A stretch of DNA of 64,000 bases from Streptomyces sp. AA1529 (GTDB taxonomy: Bacteria > Actinomycetota > Actinomycetes > Streptomycetales > Streptomycetaceae), in assembly GCF_000280905.1 (NCBI RefSeq), contig NZ_ALAP01000033.1, forward strand, positions 16,349 to 80,348. The letters are read 5' to 3'. Below are positions 46,512 to 58,687 of this stretch, in pieces (the stretch's first letter is position 1; every line of letters starts with the position of its first letter). The notes below the pieces were generated by a model that worked only from the letters and a program-made list of their open reading frames with translations, was not told the DNA's origin and ran no database searches. The position numbers and the translations under genes were made by a program.

Positions 46512-46612
46512 GCCGCGCGGTGCCGTCCCGGGGCCGGGCCGGAGCCCCGTGCCCGCGCGGCGGGCCCGGCGCCCGCCGGGCCCGGGGCCGCACAGCCCGG
46601 GCGGGGGCGGCC

Positions 46613-47158
46613 TCAGGCGCCGAGCAGTTCCAGGGCCTGCGGGCCGTCCTCGGCGAAGCTGACGAGGTCCGCCAGCGGGACGGGCAGGAAGCCCTCGGCC
46701 TCCATCCGCGTCATCTGCTGCCGGAGACCGTTGTAGAAGCCCGCGGTGTTGAGCACCACCACGGGCTTGCTGTGCATGCCGTGCTTGCGCAGCTCCAGGA
46801 TCTCGGTCGCCTCGTCCAGCGTGCCGGTGCCGCCGACCAGGACCACCACGGCGTCCGCGCGGTCCAGCAGGAGCGCCTTGCGCTCGGCGAGGTCGGCGGC
46901 CACGGCCATCTCGTCGGTGTCCGGCCGCGCCACGTCGCGCAGGAACTCCACCGAGACGCCGATCAGCCGGCCGCCCGCGCCCTGTACACCGTCGGCCACG
47001 ACCTTCATCAGTCCCGAGTCCGAGCCGCCCCACACGAGGCTGTGCCCCCGCTTGCCGAGCAGCTCGGCGAACTCACGGGCTGCTTCGGTGTAGACGCTGT
47101 CGAGCTCGGCGGCCGAGCAGAAGACGCAGATGTTCATGGGGGTCGAGGAGGAGGCCAT
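46613..47158 (-). CDS. LOG family protein (TIGR00730, putative nucleoside 5'-monophosphate phosphoribohydrolase)
   Basis: 181 residues. A Rossmann-like fold with ICVFCSAA at the start, LVWGGSDSGLM, and VGGTGTLDEATE, the variant of the PGGxGTxxE motif that binds phosphate in lysine decarboxylase-like/LOG proteins. ELRKHG and KPVVVLNTAGFY complete the family pattern. Members release a base from nucleoside monophosphates, as in cytokinin activation. It stands alone, convergent with mnmA. Confidence 0.92.
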   Translation of the reverse strand: MASSSTPMNICVFCSAAELDSVYTEAAREFAELLGKRGHSLVWGGSDSGLMKVVADGVQGAGGRLIGVSVEFLRDVARPDTDEMAVAADLAERKALLLDRADAVVVLVGGTGTLDEATEILELRKHGMHSKPVVVLNTAGFYNGLRQQMTRMEAEGFLPVPLADLVSFAEDGPQALELLGA

Positions 47159-47328
47159 GCGCCCAGCTTAGAGCCGGCCGCCCGGGGCCCGGGAGGGGAG
47201 GCGGACGCCGACGGCGTCGGCGGCTGGCTGCGGGCCGGGTGACGGAGTGCGTACGCTGTGGCACGCCCCCGGCGTACGCGATGCGGCACTCGGGGCGGGC
47301 AGGCCTGTTCAGGGCTGCTGGAGGGCTG

Positions 47329-47745
47329 ATGCAGGGCGGGGGAGCGGAGTTGGACGCACGGCAGCGGCGGCGCTGGGCCTGGCTGACCGGGACCTGGGCG
47401 GTGCTCGTGACGACCGGGGGCCTGCTGACGGTGAGCTGGCAGCAGGAGCCCGCTTCAGGCGGCAGCGGGCCCGGTTGGTACGACGCGGAGGACGCCCGGC
47501 GCTCCGGCGGCGGGGACAGCGGCATCTCGGGCAACCCCATGCACGGCAGCGTGCCGGTCACTCCGAAGCCCGAGGAGGGCGGGCGGCACGGCGAACTCCG
47601 GCCCTCGATCCGCATCCTGCCCCCGGACCACCAGGCCCGGGACCATGCGACGATCCGCCCCGAGCCGCTGCCCGGCGACGGCCGCGTCGCGGAGGTCCGG
47701 CCCCGCGGGTGGCCGTCGGCACCCGATCCCGGGACGGGGCGCTGA
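47329..47745 (+). CDS. Small membrane-anchored hypothetical protein
   Basis: 138 residues. After a short basic N-terminus (LDARQRRRWAWL) there is one hydrophobic helix (about 20-38) and then a Pro/Gly/Asp-rich extracytoplasmic tail with no recognised domain. ATG 47329 is supported by GGAGG six bases upstream. A longer form from GTG 47239 would add 30 residues containing CVRC. I do not recognise a family. Confidence 0.6.
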   Translation: MQGGGAELDARQRRRWAWLTGTWAVLVTTGGLLTVSWQQEPASGGSGPGWYDAEDARRSGGGDSGISGNPMHGSVPVTPKPEEGGRHGELRPSIRILPPDHQARDHATIRPEPLPGDGRVAEVRPRGWPSAPDPGTGR

Positions 47746-47758
47746 CCCCCGGCCACGC

Positions 47759-47794
47759 GCCCGCCCTCCCCGGCGCGGACCGGGGAGGGCGGGC
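47759..47794. terminator. Bidirectional terminator, perfect 15-bp stem
   Basis: GCCCGCCCTCCCCGG (47759-47773) pairs with 47780-47794 around a 6-nt loop. It lies between the 3' ends of convergent genes at 47745 and 47842 and can serve both. Confidence 0.9.
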
Positions 47795-47841
47795 GGCCGT
47801 GCGCGGTGCGGGGCACCGCCGTGCCGAGACGGCGCGGCCGC

Positions 47842-49659
47842 TCAGCCCTTCGTCAGGGTGAAGCGGAAGATGCCCCAGGTCAGCCGGCGCCTCTCACCGC
47901 CCTCGACCCAGTGCGCGAGTCCCTTCTTCATCTGGCTCAGGTAGTCGCTGCTGATCTTCGAGGCGAGCCCGTCGGCCTCCTGCCGCTCGGTCTCCTGCAG
48001 CACCCGCCCGTAGTGCCGCACGAGTTGCTCCCGCAGGTCCTCGAACCCTGCGTCCGAGTCCTCGTGCTCGGTCGGGGTGAAGCCGAGCCGGGTCAGCTCC
48101 CGCTTGTAGAAGCCGGGGGAGCCCATGTCGTCCAGGTGGATGCGGTCCAGAATGGGCTGGATGGCGCTGAAGTCGGTGTCGTCGGCGGCCATCGGGTCGG
48201 TGAAGACCAGCTGTCCGCCCGGCTTCAGGACCCGGCGCACCTCCTCCAGCACCCGCAGCCGGTCCCCGCTGTGCAGGAACGCGTCCTGCGACCAGACCAC
48301 GTCCACGCTGGAGTCGGGGAACGGCACGCTCTCGAAGGAGCCGTCCACGACCTCGATCCGGTCGGTGAGGCCGCGGATCGCGTTCAGTTCCTTGTGCCGC
48401 TGGTTCTCCACCTCGCTGAGGTTGAGTGCCTGGACCGCGCAGCCGAAGGTCTCGGCGAGGTAGCGGGCCGAGCCCCCGAAGCCGGAGCCGAGGTCGAGGA
48501 CGCGGGAATCCCGGTCGAGCCCGAGCCCGGACGCCATGCGCTCGACGGTGTGCCGACTGGCCTCCGCGATGGGCTGCTCGGCATCGGAATAGATGCCGAC
48601 GTGAATATCCTCGCCACCCCACACGGAGGAATAGAAGGTGTCCGCGTCGGGGGAGTTGTAATAACTCCGCGCAGTACCCATGGCGCCGCCGTAAGCGCCT
48701 TCTCCCGCATCTTCCGGGTGATATTCCTTCTCCGCGACATGCACGAAGAAGTCGGGCTGCTCGTCCCGATAGGTGTGCTGGAAGTCGCCGTACGTCTCGA
48801 TGCGCTGGAATCCGACTTCCGACATGAGGCGCCGCGTGTAGTCCTTGCGGAGCGGGAACATGTTGAGGTGGTAGTCGGCGCCGCCGGCGAAGCGGTACCG
48901 CATGCGGCACAGCCCCTCGTCCATGTATTCCGGCTCGACCGCGACATCCTCGCCGCAGTAGTAGTACGTGTGCTTGCTGGAGTACCCGCGGTCCAGAATC
49001 GCGTCGTAGTTGCGCTGATCCAGGATGAGGATTCCGTCGTGCTTCAGCATCGCGTAGAACTCGGCCAGCGCCTTCCGCCGGTCGCGTTCCGAGAAGAGAT
49101 GCGTGAAGGAGTTGCCGAGGCACACGATAGCGTCGTACTCACCGTGAACGTCCCGGTTGAGCCAGCGCCAGTCGGCTTGGACGACCCGCAGGATGTGGTC
49201 GCCGTGCTTCATTCCGTTTTCGAACGCCATCGCGAGCATGTCGGCACTTCCGTCCGCGCTCACGGTTTCGAATCCGGCCTCCAACAGCCGTACCGAGTGA
49301 AACCCGGTCCCTGCCGCCACGTCGAGGACGCTCCGCACTCCTCGCTTGCGCAACAGGTCGATGAAGAAATTTCCCTCGCTCTCCGCTCGCTTCTCCCAAT
49401 CTATGAGAGAATCCCACTTCTCCACGAAGCTGGGGACGTATTCCTCTGTATAGTGTCCGGTTTCCCGGACCTCGACGGGGTTGTCTCCGAATTCCTGAGC
49501 CGGTCGCGCGGAAATGACGAAACCTCCAGTGGTAGAGACGGTGGCCCAAGGCGCGGTCCCCGAGGACGCACCAGGCTTCGGGCTCGGTGAACCGCGCGTG
49601 GTCTCCGGTGCATAGCTATCCAACGCCCGGAGATCTATGCCACCAACTGGCTCATGCAT
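47842..49659 (-). CDS. Bifunctional glycine/sarcosine and sarcosine/dimethylglycine N-methyltransferase (glycine betaine synthesis)
   Basis: 605 residues from ATG 49659 containing two SAM methyltransferases. Domain 1 (about 55-330) has HYTEEYVPSFVEKWDSLIDW, VLDVAAGTGFHSVRLLEAGF and SADGSADMLAMAF, the pattern of glycine sarcosine methyltransferase. Domain 2 (about 335-605) has YYNSPDADTFYSSVWGGEDI, VLDLGSGFGGSARYLA and WSQDAFLHS, the pattern of sarcosine dimethylglycine methyltransferase. Together they would convert glycine to betaine with three SAM. The first 50 residues are not family-like, so the start is uncertain. Codons include more A/T-ending choices than its neighbours, hinting at transfer. 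It is divergent from the MreB-like gene. Confidence 0.92.
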   Translation of the reverse strand: MHEPVGGIDLRALDSYAPETTRGSPSPKPGASSGTAPWATVSTTGGFVISARPAQEFGDNPVEVRETGHYTEEYVPSFVEKWDSLIDWEKRAESEGNFFIDLLRKRGVRSVLDVAAGTGFHSVRLLEAGFETVSADGSADMLAMAFENGMKHGDHILRVVQADWRWLNRDVHGEYDAIVCLGNSFTHLFSERDRRKALAEFYAMLKHDGILILDQRNYDAILDRGYSSKHTYYYCGEDVAVEPEYMDEGLCRMRYRFAGGADYHLNMFPLRKDYTRRLMSEVGFQRIETYGDFQHTYRDEQPDFFVHVAEKEYHPEDAGEGAYGGAMGTARSYYNSPDADTFYSSVWGGEDIHVGIYSDAEQPIAEASRHTVERMASGLGLDRDSRVLDLGSGFGGSARYLAETFGCAVQALNLSEVENQRHKELNAIRGLTDRIEVVDGSFESVPFPDSSVDVVWSQDAFLHSGDRLRVLEEVRRVLKPGGQLVFTDPMAADDTDFSAIQPILDRIHLDDMGSPGFYKRELTRLGFTPTEHEDSDAGFEDLREQLVRHYGRVLQETERQEADGLASKISSDYLSQMKKGLAHWVEGGERRRLTWGIFRFTLTKG

Positions 49660-49738
49660 GCGTGCGATTGTCCGGAAAACGCGCTCCGACCAGCATCTTT
49701 CCGATTCCAATTTTTCGGCGAGCCGGTGGGGCCCACCT

Positions 49739-49773
49739 GCCGCAGCAAACAGGACAGTTGGGTATGCTGCGGC
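49739..49773. promoter_or_regulatory. Inverted repeat in the betaine/MreB divergent promoter region
   Basis: GCCGCAGCA (49739-49747) and TGCTGCGGC (49765-49773) are perfect 9-bp arms 17 bp apart between the two divergent starts. It could be an operator or an RNA hairpin in the MreB-like leader. Confidence 0.5.
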
Positions 49774-49843
49774 TGGCAGCACCACAATTCAGACGACTCG
49801 TGGCATCCTCGTACAACACCGCACCGAGCTTGGGTGAGCACTC

Positions 49844-50875
49844 ATGGCCAACCGCACCTCCTCCGCCCTCTCCTCCGCTTCCTCCCCGTTCCGTGGCCGC
49901 GACATCGGTATAGACCTCGGCACGGCCAACACGCTGGTGTACGAACGCGGGCGCGGAGTGGTACTCGACGAGCCGTCCGTCGTCGCGATCGACACCCGCA
50001 CCGGGAAAGTGCTGGCGGTCGGGGCCCAGGCCCGGCAGGCCGTGGGTCGGACTCCCGGAACGATCACCGCGACCCGCCCGCTGAAGGGCGGGGTCATCAC
50101 CGATTTCGAGGCGACGGAGGGAATGCTGCGGTACTTCATCCGCGCCGCCCGCGACGGCCGGGGCCGCGGCAGGTCGCCCCGGGTGGTGGTGTGCGTACCC
50201 AGTGGGGTCACCGGAGTCGAACGGCGTGCCGTGCTGCAGACCGCCGGCCGCGCGGGCGCCCGGTCCGTGCGGCTGATCGAGGAACCCATAGCTGCGGCGA
50301 TCGGCGCCGGGCTGCCGGTGCACGAGGCGCGCGGCTCGATGGTCGTGGACATCGGCGGCGGCAGCACGGAGATCGCCATCATCTCGCTGGGCGGGATGGT
50401 CGTCTCCCGGTCGGCCCGGGTGGCGGGCGACGCGCTGGACGCGGCCATCGCCTGCTGGATCGAGCGGGAGTACACCATCGCCGTCGGCGAGCGGACCTCC
50501 GAGGAGATCAAGATGTCCCTCGGCAGCGGCGAGTTCGTCCCGGTGCGCGGGCGCGACAAGCACACCGGGATGCCCAAGGTGGTCCAACTCTCGCCCGGGG
50601 AGATCGTGGAGGCCGTCGAGCGCCCGGTGCGCGCCATCGTGGCCGCCGTCCAGGCGGCGTTCGAGGAGTGCCCGCCCGAGCTGTACGGCGACATCATGGA
50701 GCGCGGCCTCGTCCTGACCGGCGGCGGCGCCCTGCTGCACGGCCTCGACGAGCGGCTGATCAAGGAGACCGGGATGCCGGTGACCATCGCCGACGAACCG
50801 CTGGGGTGCGTGGCCCTGGGCACCGGGCGGTGCCTGGAGGAGTACGACAAACTGGAGTCGATCTTCGCGGCCTGA
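49844..50875 (+). CDS. MreB/Mbl family actin-like protein
   Basis: 343 residues. Actin-fold nucleotide motifs are clear: IGIDLGTANTLVY (phosphate 1), VVDIGGGSTEIAII (phosphate 2) and LTGGGALLHGLDE (adenosine). Length and segments such as RPLKGGVITDFEATEGML and EEPIAAAIGAGLPV are those of MreB. There is no mreC/mreD or pbp2 next to it, so it is a stand-alone paralogue, perhaps like the Mbl proteins of Streptomyces, which act in spore wall formation. The ATG follows GGGTGAG. Confidence 0.93.
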   Translation: MANRTSSALSSASSPFRGRDIGIDLGTANTLVYERGRGVVLDEPSVVAIDTRTGKVLAVGAQARQAVGRTPGTITATRPLKGGVITDFEATEGMLRYFIRAARDGRGRGRSPRVVVCVPSGVTGVERRAVLQTAGRAGARSVRLIEEPIAAAIGAGLPVHEARGSMVVDIGGGSTEIAIISLGGMVVSRSARVAGDALDAAIACWIEREYTIAVGERTSEEIKMSLGSGEFVPVRGRDKHTGMPKVVQLSPGEIVEAVERPVRAIVAAVQAAFEECPPELYGDIMERGLVLTGGGALLHGLDERLIKETGMPVTIADEPLGCVALGTGRCLEEYDKLESIFAA

Positions 50876-50982
50876 GGGCGCGCGCCGCCCCGGGCCCGCT
50901 CCCGGGCGCCGGCCGCGCGCCGCCCCGCCCCACCGGTGAGCCGCCCCGCGGCCGGACCACCGGGGTGCGGGATCATGGGGGC

Positions 50983-51672
50983 ATGGCAACACATGTGATC
51001 ACAGGCGCGGGCTCCGGGATCGGCGCCGAGGTGGCCCGCCGCCTCCTGGACCGCGGCGACACCCTCTACCTGCTCGCCCGGAACGCGGGCCGGGCCAAGG
51101 AACTGGCCGGCCGGTTCGAGGGCGCCCGTACGCTGGTCGGCGACCTGGCCGAACCGGACCGCCTGTCCTGGGCGTTCGAACACCAGGCGCTCCCCGAGGA
51201 AGTCGACTCGCTGCTCCACGTCGCCGGGGTCGTCGAACTGGCGACCGTCGGCGAGAGCACCCCCAAGCTGTGGCAGACCACGCTCGCCGCCAACCTGACG
51301 GCGCCCGCCGAGCTGACCCGGCTGCTGCTGCCGCAGCTCCGCCGCTCCCGCGGCCACGTCGTCTTCGTCAACTCCGGCGCCGGTCTGCGGGCCAACCCCG
51401 AGTGGGGCGCCTACGCGGCGAGCAAGCACGGCCTCAGGGCTCTGGCGGACGCGCTGCGCGGCGAGGAGAGCGGCAACGGGGTGCGCGTCACCTCCGTCTA
51501 CCCCGGGCGCACCGCCACCCCCATGCAGGAGAAGGTGCACCGCCAGGAGGGCAAGGAGTACGACCCCGGGCGGTGGATCCCCGCCGAGGCGGTGGCCACC
51601 AGCGTCCTGACGGCCCTGGACCTGCCCAGGGGCGCAGAGATCACGGACCTGTCCGTGAAGCCCGGAGGCTGA
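50983..51672 (+). CDS. Short-chain dehydrogenase/reductase
   Basis: 229 residues. The N-terminal TGAGSGIGAEVARRLL binds NAD(P), NLTAPAEL and VNSGAG occupy the usual strands, and the catalytic Tyr-x3-Lys is YAASKHGL. YPGRTATPMQ follows, as in classical SDRs. The substrate is unknown. It lies 4 bp before the MetE-like gene, suggesting cotranscription. Confidence 0.93.
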   Translation: MATHVITGAGSGIGAEVARRLLDRGDTLYLLARNAGRAKELAGRFEGARTLVGDLAEPDRLSWAFEHQALPEEVDSLLHVAGVVELATVGESTPKLWQTTLAANLTAPAELTRLLLPQLRRSRGHVVFVNSGAGLRANPEWGAYAASKHGLRALADALRGEESGNGVRVTSVYPGRTATPMQEKVHRQEGKEYDPGRWIPAEAVATSVLTALDLPRGAEITDLSVKPGG

Positions 51673-51676
51673 CCCG

Positions 51677-54960
<3,284 letters not shown>

Positions 54961-55254
54961 CGGCGGAGCGGGCCACCAGGGGTGAGTCCGGGACATTCCC
55001 CAACGCACCGCCCCTGCCGCGCCGTTCACGCACGGGCCACATCCGGCCACCTCCGTCCCGCCCCTCACGTGCGCGGAATTCCGCCGTCCGCCCCCGCCGT
55101 CCGCGGGACGCGCTCCGGCCGGGCACACAGCGCGTAGACGCATTCAGGGCAAGAGCGGCCGATCGCTGCCCCTCTTCCCAGGCAGCGGCCTACTGTTGAC
55201 ACAGACGCCTGTCGTGGCGAGGGGCAGGCGTGGACGGCTGCGAGAGGGACCAGG

Positions 55255-57492
55255 ATGCTGGATTTCTCCGGGGGATCCAGGCCCCCGTTCTCCCGCCTGC
55301 CCTCGGACGGCACCCGGGGCAGGGCGGGACGAGACACCGGGGCGGGCAGGTCCGGGGGTGCGACGGGGAACCGGAAGGCGACGGCCCGCGGCGGTGCGGG
55401 CAGCGGACCGGAGACCGGCGCGGGCGGCGGCGAGGAAGTGCCGTGGCTCCAGCGCCTCGTGGCGCTGCGCCCTCCGCTGCTGCCCGCGCTGGCGGTGGCC
55501 GCCGCGGCGCTCGCGCTGGCCGCGGGCGCCGCCCGGGTGCTGTGGCGGGGCGGCATGCTCTTCCCGGACGGCACCCCCGGCTGGTCGTTCGCGGTCCTCA
55601 CCGGCTGTGTGGTGGCGCATCTGGTCACCATGAGCCGGGACCGCTGGTGGAGCGGCACCGGTTCGGGCCCGGCGCTGACCCTCGCCGTGCTGCTGCTGTA
55701 CGGCTGGGTGCCCGCACTGCTGGTCAGCCTCGCGGTCGTGGTGCTGGTCGGCGGGGCGCGGCGGCACCGCTGGCGGCAGGCGTTCGTGCACGGGGCCATC
55801 GACATCCTCGGCATCGCCGCCGCGGGACTGGCCCTCGCACTGTGCGGGGTGCACCCCTCGGTCGAGGACCCGTGGCAGCCCGACGACTGGTCGCCGGCCG
55901 CCGGGGCCGTGATCCCGCTGGCCGCCGCCGGGTATCTGCTGACCACCCGGGGACTGCAGTGGTTCTGCTTCGCCCCGCGCACCCGCGGACTGCCCTCGGC
56001 GCTGCGCACCGCCGTGGTGCGGCAGGGGCTGATCGCCGTCGCGCTGCTGGGCATCGCGCCGCTCATCGTCGTCGTCGCGGTGCACAAGTCGCCGCTCCTG
56101 CCGCTGTTCGCCGTCCCGCTGATCGCACTCGACTCCACGCTGCGCATCGCCCGCGCCCGCGCCGAGGAGCAGTTGCGCGACCCGCTGACCGGACTGCCGA
56201 ACCGGCTGTGGCTGCTGGAGCGCGCCTGGGCCGCCCTGGACGAGGCCGAACGCACCGCAGAACGCGCCGCGCTGGTCCTCATCGACCTCGACCGCTTCCG
56301 TTCCGTCAACGACACCCTCGGCCATCTCGCGGGCGACCGGCTGCTGTTGCAGATCGCCGAGCGGCTGCGCGCCGCCCTGCCGCGCGGTGCCGAGGCGGCC
56401 CGGCTCGGCGGGGACGAATTCGCCGTCCTGCTGCCCGTCGCCGACTCCACCACCAGCGCCCAGCGGATCGCCCGGGGCCTGGTCTCCGCCCTCAGCTCCC
56501 CGCTCGATCTGGACGGACTCACGCTGGTGCTGGAGGCCAGCGCCGGAGTCGCCGTCTACCCCGAACACGCCACCGAGGCCGAGGGGCTGCTGCGCCGGGC
56601 CGACGTGGCGATGTACGAGGCCAAACGCGACCGCACCGCCGTGGAGGTCTACGAGGCCACCCGGGACGGCAACACCCCCGACCGGCTCGGCCTGCTGGCC
56701 GATCTGCGGCGCGCGCTGGACGCCGGCGAGGTCGAACTGCACTATCAGCCCAAGGTCGGGTTCGACGGCACCGTCTCCGGACTGGAGGCCCTGGTGCGGT
56801 GGGTGCACCCGGAGCGGGGCCGGGTCCCTCCGGACGAGTTCATCGCCATCGCCGAGACCTCGGGGCTGATGCCGCGGCTGACCGAGTACGTGCTGGAGAC
56901 CGCGCTCGCCCAGGTGGCCACCTGGCGCAGGGGCGGGCTGACGGTGCCGGTGGCGGTCAACGTCTCGCCGCGCGACGTGCACTCGCCCGGCTTCGCCGGA
57001 GCCGTCGCGGCCCGGCTGGCCCGGCACGGGGTGCCGCCCGGCGCGCTCCAGCTGGAGATCACCGAGCATGTGCTGCTGGAGGACCCGCAGCAGGCGGCCG
57101 ACACCCTGGCCGGGCTGACCGGCCACGGCGTGAAGATGTCGCTGGACGACTTCGGGACGGGCTACTCCTCACTGGTGCATCTGCGGCGGCTGCCGGTGAG
57201 CGAGCTGAAGATCGACCGCTCGTTCGTGGCCCGGCTGGCGGTGGACACCGAGGACGCCGAGATCGTGCGGTGCACCGTCGATCTGGCGCACTCCCTGGGG
57301 CTGCTGGTGGTGGCCGAGGGCGTGGAGGACGACGAGACCTGGGAGCGGCTGCGCGACCTGGGCTGCGACGCGGTGCAGGGCTGGCTGGTGGCCGCCGCCA
57401 TGCCGCCCGGCGAGACCACGGCCTGGCTGCGGGCCCGGGAGGTACCGGCGGACCGCTCCCTGCCCTCCGGGCCGCCCGCCCGCACCCCATGA
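55255..57492 (+). CDS. rmdB: Membrane GGDEF-EAL cyclic-di-GMP enzyme (RmdB-like)
   Basis: 745 residues. A basic, Gly-rich N-terminus is followed by about six to eight membrane helices (about 75-300), a GGDEF domain (about 310-470) with LGGDEFAVLL, and an EAL domain (about 485-730) with SGLEALVRW and DDFGTGYSSL. The intact GGDEF and EAL motifs suggest both diguanylate cyclase and phosphodiesterase activity are possible. Its position next to ligA matches, from memory, S. coelicolor SCO5495 (RmdB), a c-di-GMP phosphodiesterase affecting morphological development. It should link c-di-GMP to BldD control. Confidence 0.92.
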   Translation: MLDFSGGSRPPFSRLPSDGTRGRAGRDTGAGRSGGATGNRKATARGGAGSGPETGAGGGEEVPWLQRLVALRPPLLPALAVAAAALALAAGAARVLWRGGMLFPDGTPGWSFAVLTGCVVAHLVTMSRDRWWSGTGSGPALTLAVLLLYGWVPALLVSLAVVVLVGGARRHRWRQAFVHGAIDILGIAAAGLALALCGVHPSVEDPWQPDDWSPAAGAVIPLAAAGYLLTTRGLQWFCFAPRTRGLPSALRTAVVRQGLIAVALLGIAPLIVVVAVHKSPLLPLFAVPLIALDSTLRIARARAEEQLRDPLTGLPNRLWLLERAWAALDEAERTAERAALVLIDLDRFRSVNDTLGHLAGDRLLLQIAERLRAALPRGAEAARLGGDEFAVLLPVADSTTSAQRIARGLVSALSSPLDLDGLTLVLEASAGVAVYPEHATEAEGLLRRADVAMYEAKRDRTAVEVYEATRDGNTPDRLGLLADLRRALDAGEVELHYQPKVGFDGTVSGLEALVRWVHPERGRVPPDEFIAIAETSGLMPRLTEYVLETALAQVATWRRGGLTVPVAVNVSPRDVHSPGFAGAVAARLARHGVPPGALQLEITEHVLLEDPQQAADTLAGLTGHGVKMSLDDFGTGYSSLVHLRRLPVSELKIDRSFVARLAVDTEDAEIVRCTVDLAHSLGLLVVAEGVEDDETWERLRDLGCDAVQGWLVAAAMPPGETTAWLRAREVPADRSLPSGPPARTP

Positions 57493-57598
57493 GAGCCCGC
57501 GGGCGCGCCGCGCCGCGGCCGGCCCGGACACCGTGCCGGAGCCGGCGGGTACGCCACCGATCCGCCGGTGGCCGGCTGCCCGGCCACCGCGGCCCGGT

Positions 57599-58687
57599 TC
57601 ACCCCGCCGCGGCCTCCTCCACCAGCGCGTACAGCAGCTCGTAGGCGGTCGGCACCAGTCGGCAGCCGCGGTAGCGGCGGGTGGCCACGGCGGCCAGGCC
57701 GGTGCCGGACGCCGGGTGGAAGCCGCAGAACGCCTGCTGCCCGAAGGTCGCACCGGCGTGGAAGAGGAGCGGCCCGCCCGGCGCGGGGTGCTGGAACCAG
57801 GTCAGGGTGTGGGTCTCACCGCGCTCCCCGCCCCGGTGCAACTGGGGTCGCCGCACCGCGTGCAGCGGGCCGCTCAGCGGGGTGTCCGCGGGGGAGAGGT
57901 GGGCCTCCAGGAAGCCGAGCAGATCGTGCGGGGTGGCCCGGACGGCCCCCGCCGCACCGAACCCGCCCATGTCGGCGGCCGGGACGGGGGTGCGGCCGTC
58001 CCTCCGGTGCCCGACCGCGTCCGCGCCGGCGGGGCCGGGCCCCAGCGTGGTCCCGGTCAGCCCGAGGGGCCGCAGCACCCGGGTGCCCAGTACCGCGGGG
58101 AAGCTCCCGCCGCCCGCCCCGGAGAGGGCGGGCCCCAGCAGGGCGATCCCGAAGTTGGAGTAGATCCACCTGCGGCCCGCCGGATGCCGCGGCCGGGTGG
58201 TGGCGAAGCTGCGCAGCAGCCGCTCGGTGCCGAAGCGGGCGTAGCCGTTGCTGTGCGGCCGCAGCAGTGCGCCCGGGACGAGCGCGGGCGGGACGCGGGG
58301 CAGTCCGGAGGTGTGCGTGGCCAGATGGCGCAGCGTGATGCGGTGCGCCGCGGGATGCACGGGCCGGACCCCGGGCGGCAGATGGGCGGTGAGCGGATCG
58401 TCCTGGTGCAGTACGCCCTCCTCGGCCAGCGTCGCCAGCAGCAGCACGGTGTAGGTCTTGGAGAGCGAGCCCAGTTCGTAGCGCAGCGCCTCGCGCGGAG
58501 TGGCCGGCGGCTGTGCCCGGCCGCCGGCCACCACGGTGCGCCGGCCGTGCCGGGTGACGCCGAACACCACGTCCGGGGCGTCCACACGGGCCACTTCGCG
58601 GGCCAGCCGGTCGGTGAGCGCCGCCTCGGAGCCGCAGGTGTTCACCCGCGGCTCGGCGAGCGCGGTCCGGGAGCCGCCCGGGCTCAC
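57599..58687 (-). CDS. Serine beta-lactamase-family hydrolase (SxxK)
   Basis: 362 residues. The nucleophile motif is SLSK in ELGSLSKTYTVLL, the second motif is YSN in IYSNFGIALLG, and a late HAGATFG takes the place of KTG. This pattern is class C beta-lactamase/esterase/DD-peptidase-like. No signal peptide is visible, so it is probably cytoplasmic. GTG 58687 overlaps the upstream stop by 4 bp. It is last in a five-gene operon with a small peptide and two paralogous helical proteins; a peptide or ester hydrolase role is inference. Confidence 0.88.
   Translation of the reverse strand: MSPGGSRTALAEPRVNTCGSEAALTDRLAREVARVDAPDVVFGVTRHGRRTVVAGGRAQPPATPREALRYELGSLSKTYTVLLLATLAEEGVLHQDDPLTAHLPPGVRPVHPAAHRITLRHLATHTSGLPRVPPALVPGALLRPHSNGYARFGTERLLRSFATTRPRHPAGRRWIYSNFGIALLGPALSGAGGGSFPAVLGTRVLRPLGLTGTTLGPGPAGADAVGHRRDGRTPVPAADMGGFGAAGAVRATPHDLLGFLEAHLSPADTPLSGPLHAVRRPQLHRGGERGETHTLTWFQHPAPGGPLLFHAGATFGQQAFCGFHPASGTGLAAVATRRYRGCRLVPTAYELLYALVEEAAAG

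Noticed and set aside
47239..47328. N-terminal extension with CVRC on the small membrane protein
   Set aside because: The GTG start lacks a ribosome site, while ATG 47329 has GGAGG at good spacing; the extension is mentioned but not annotated.
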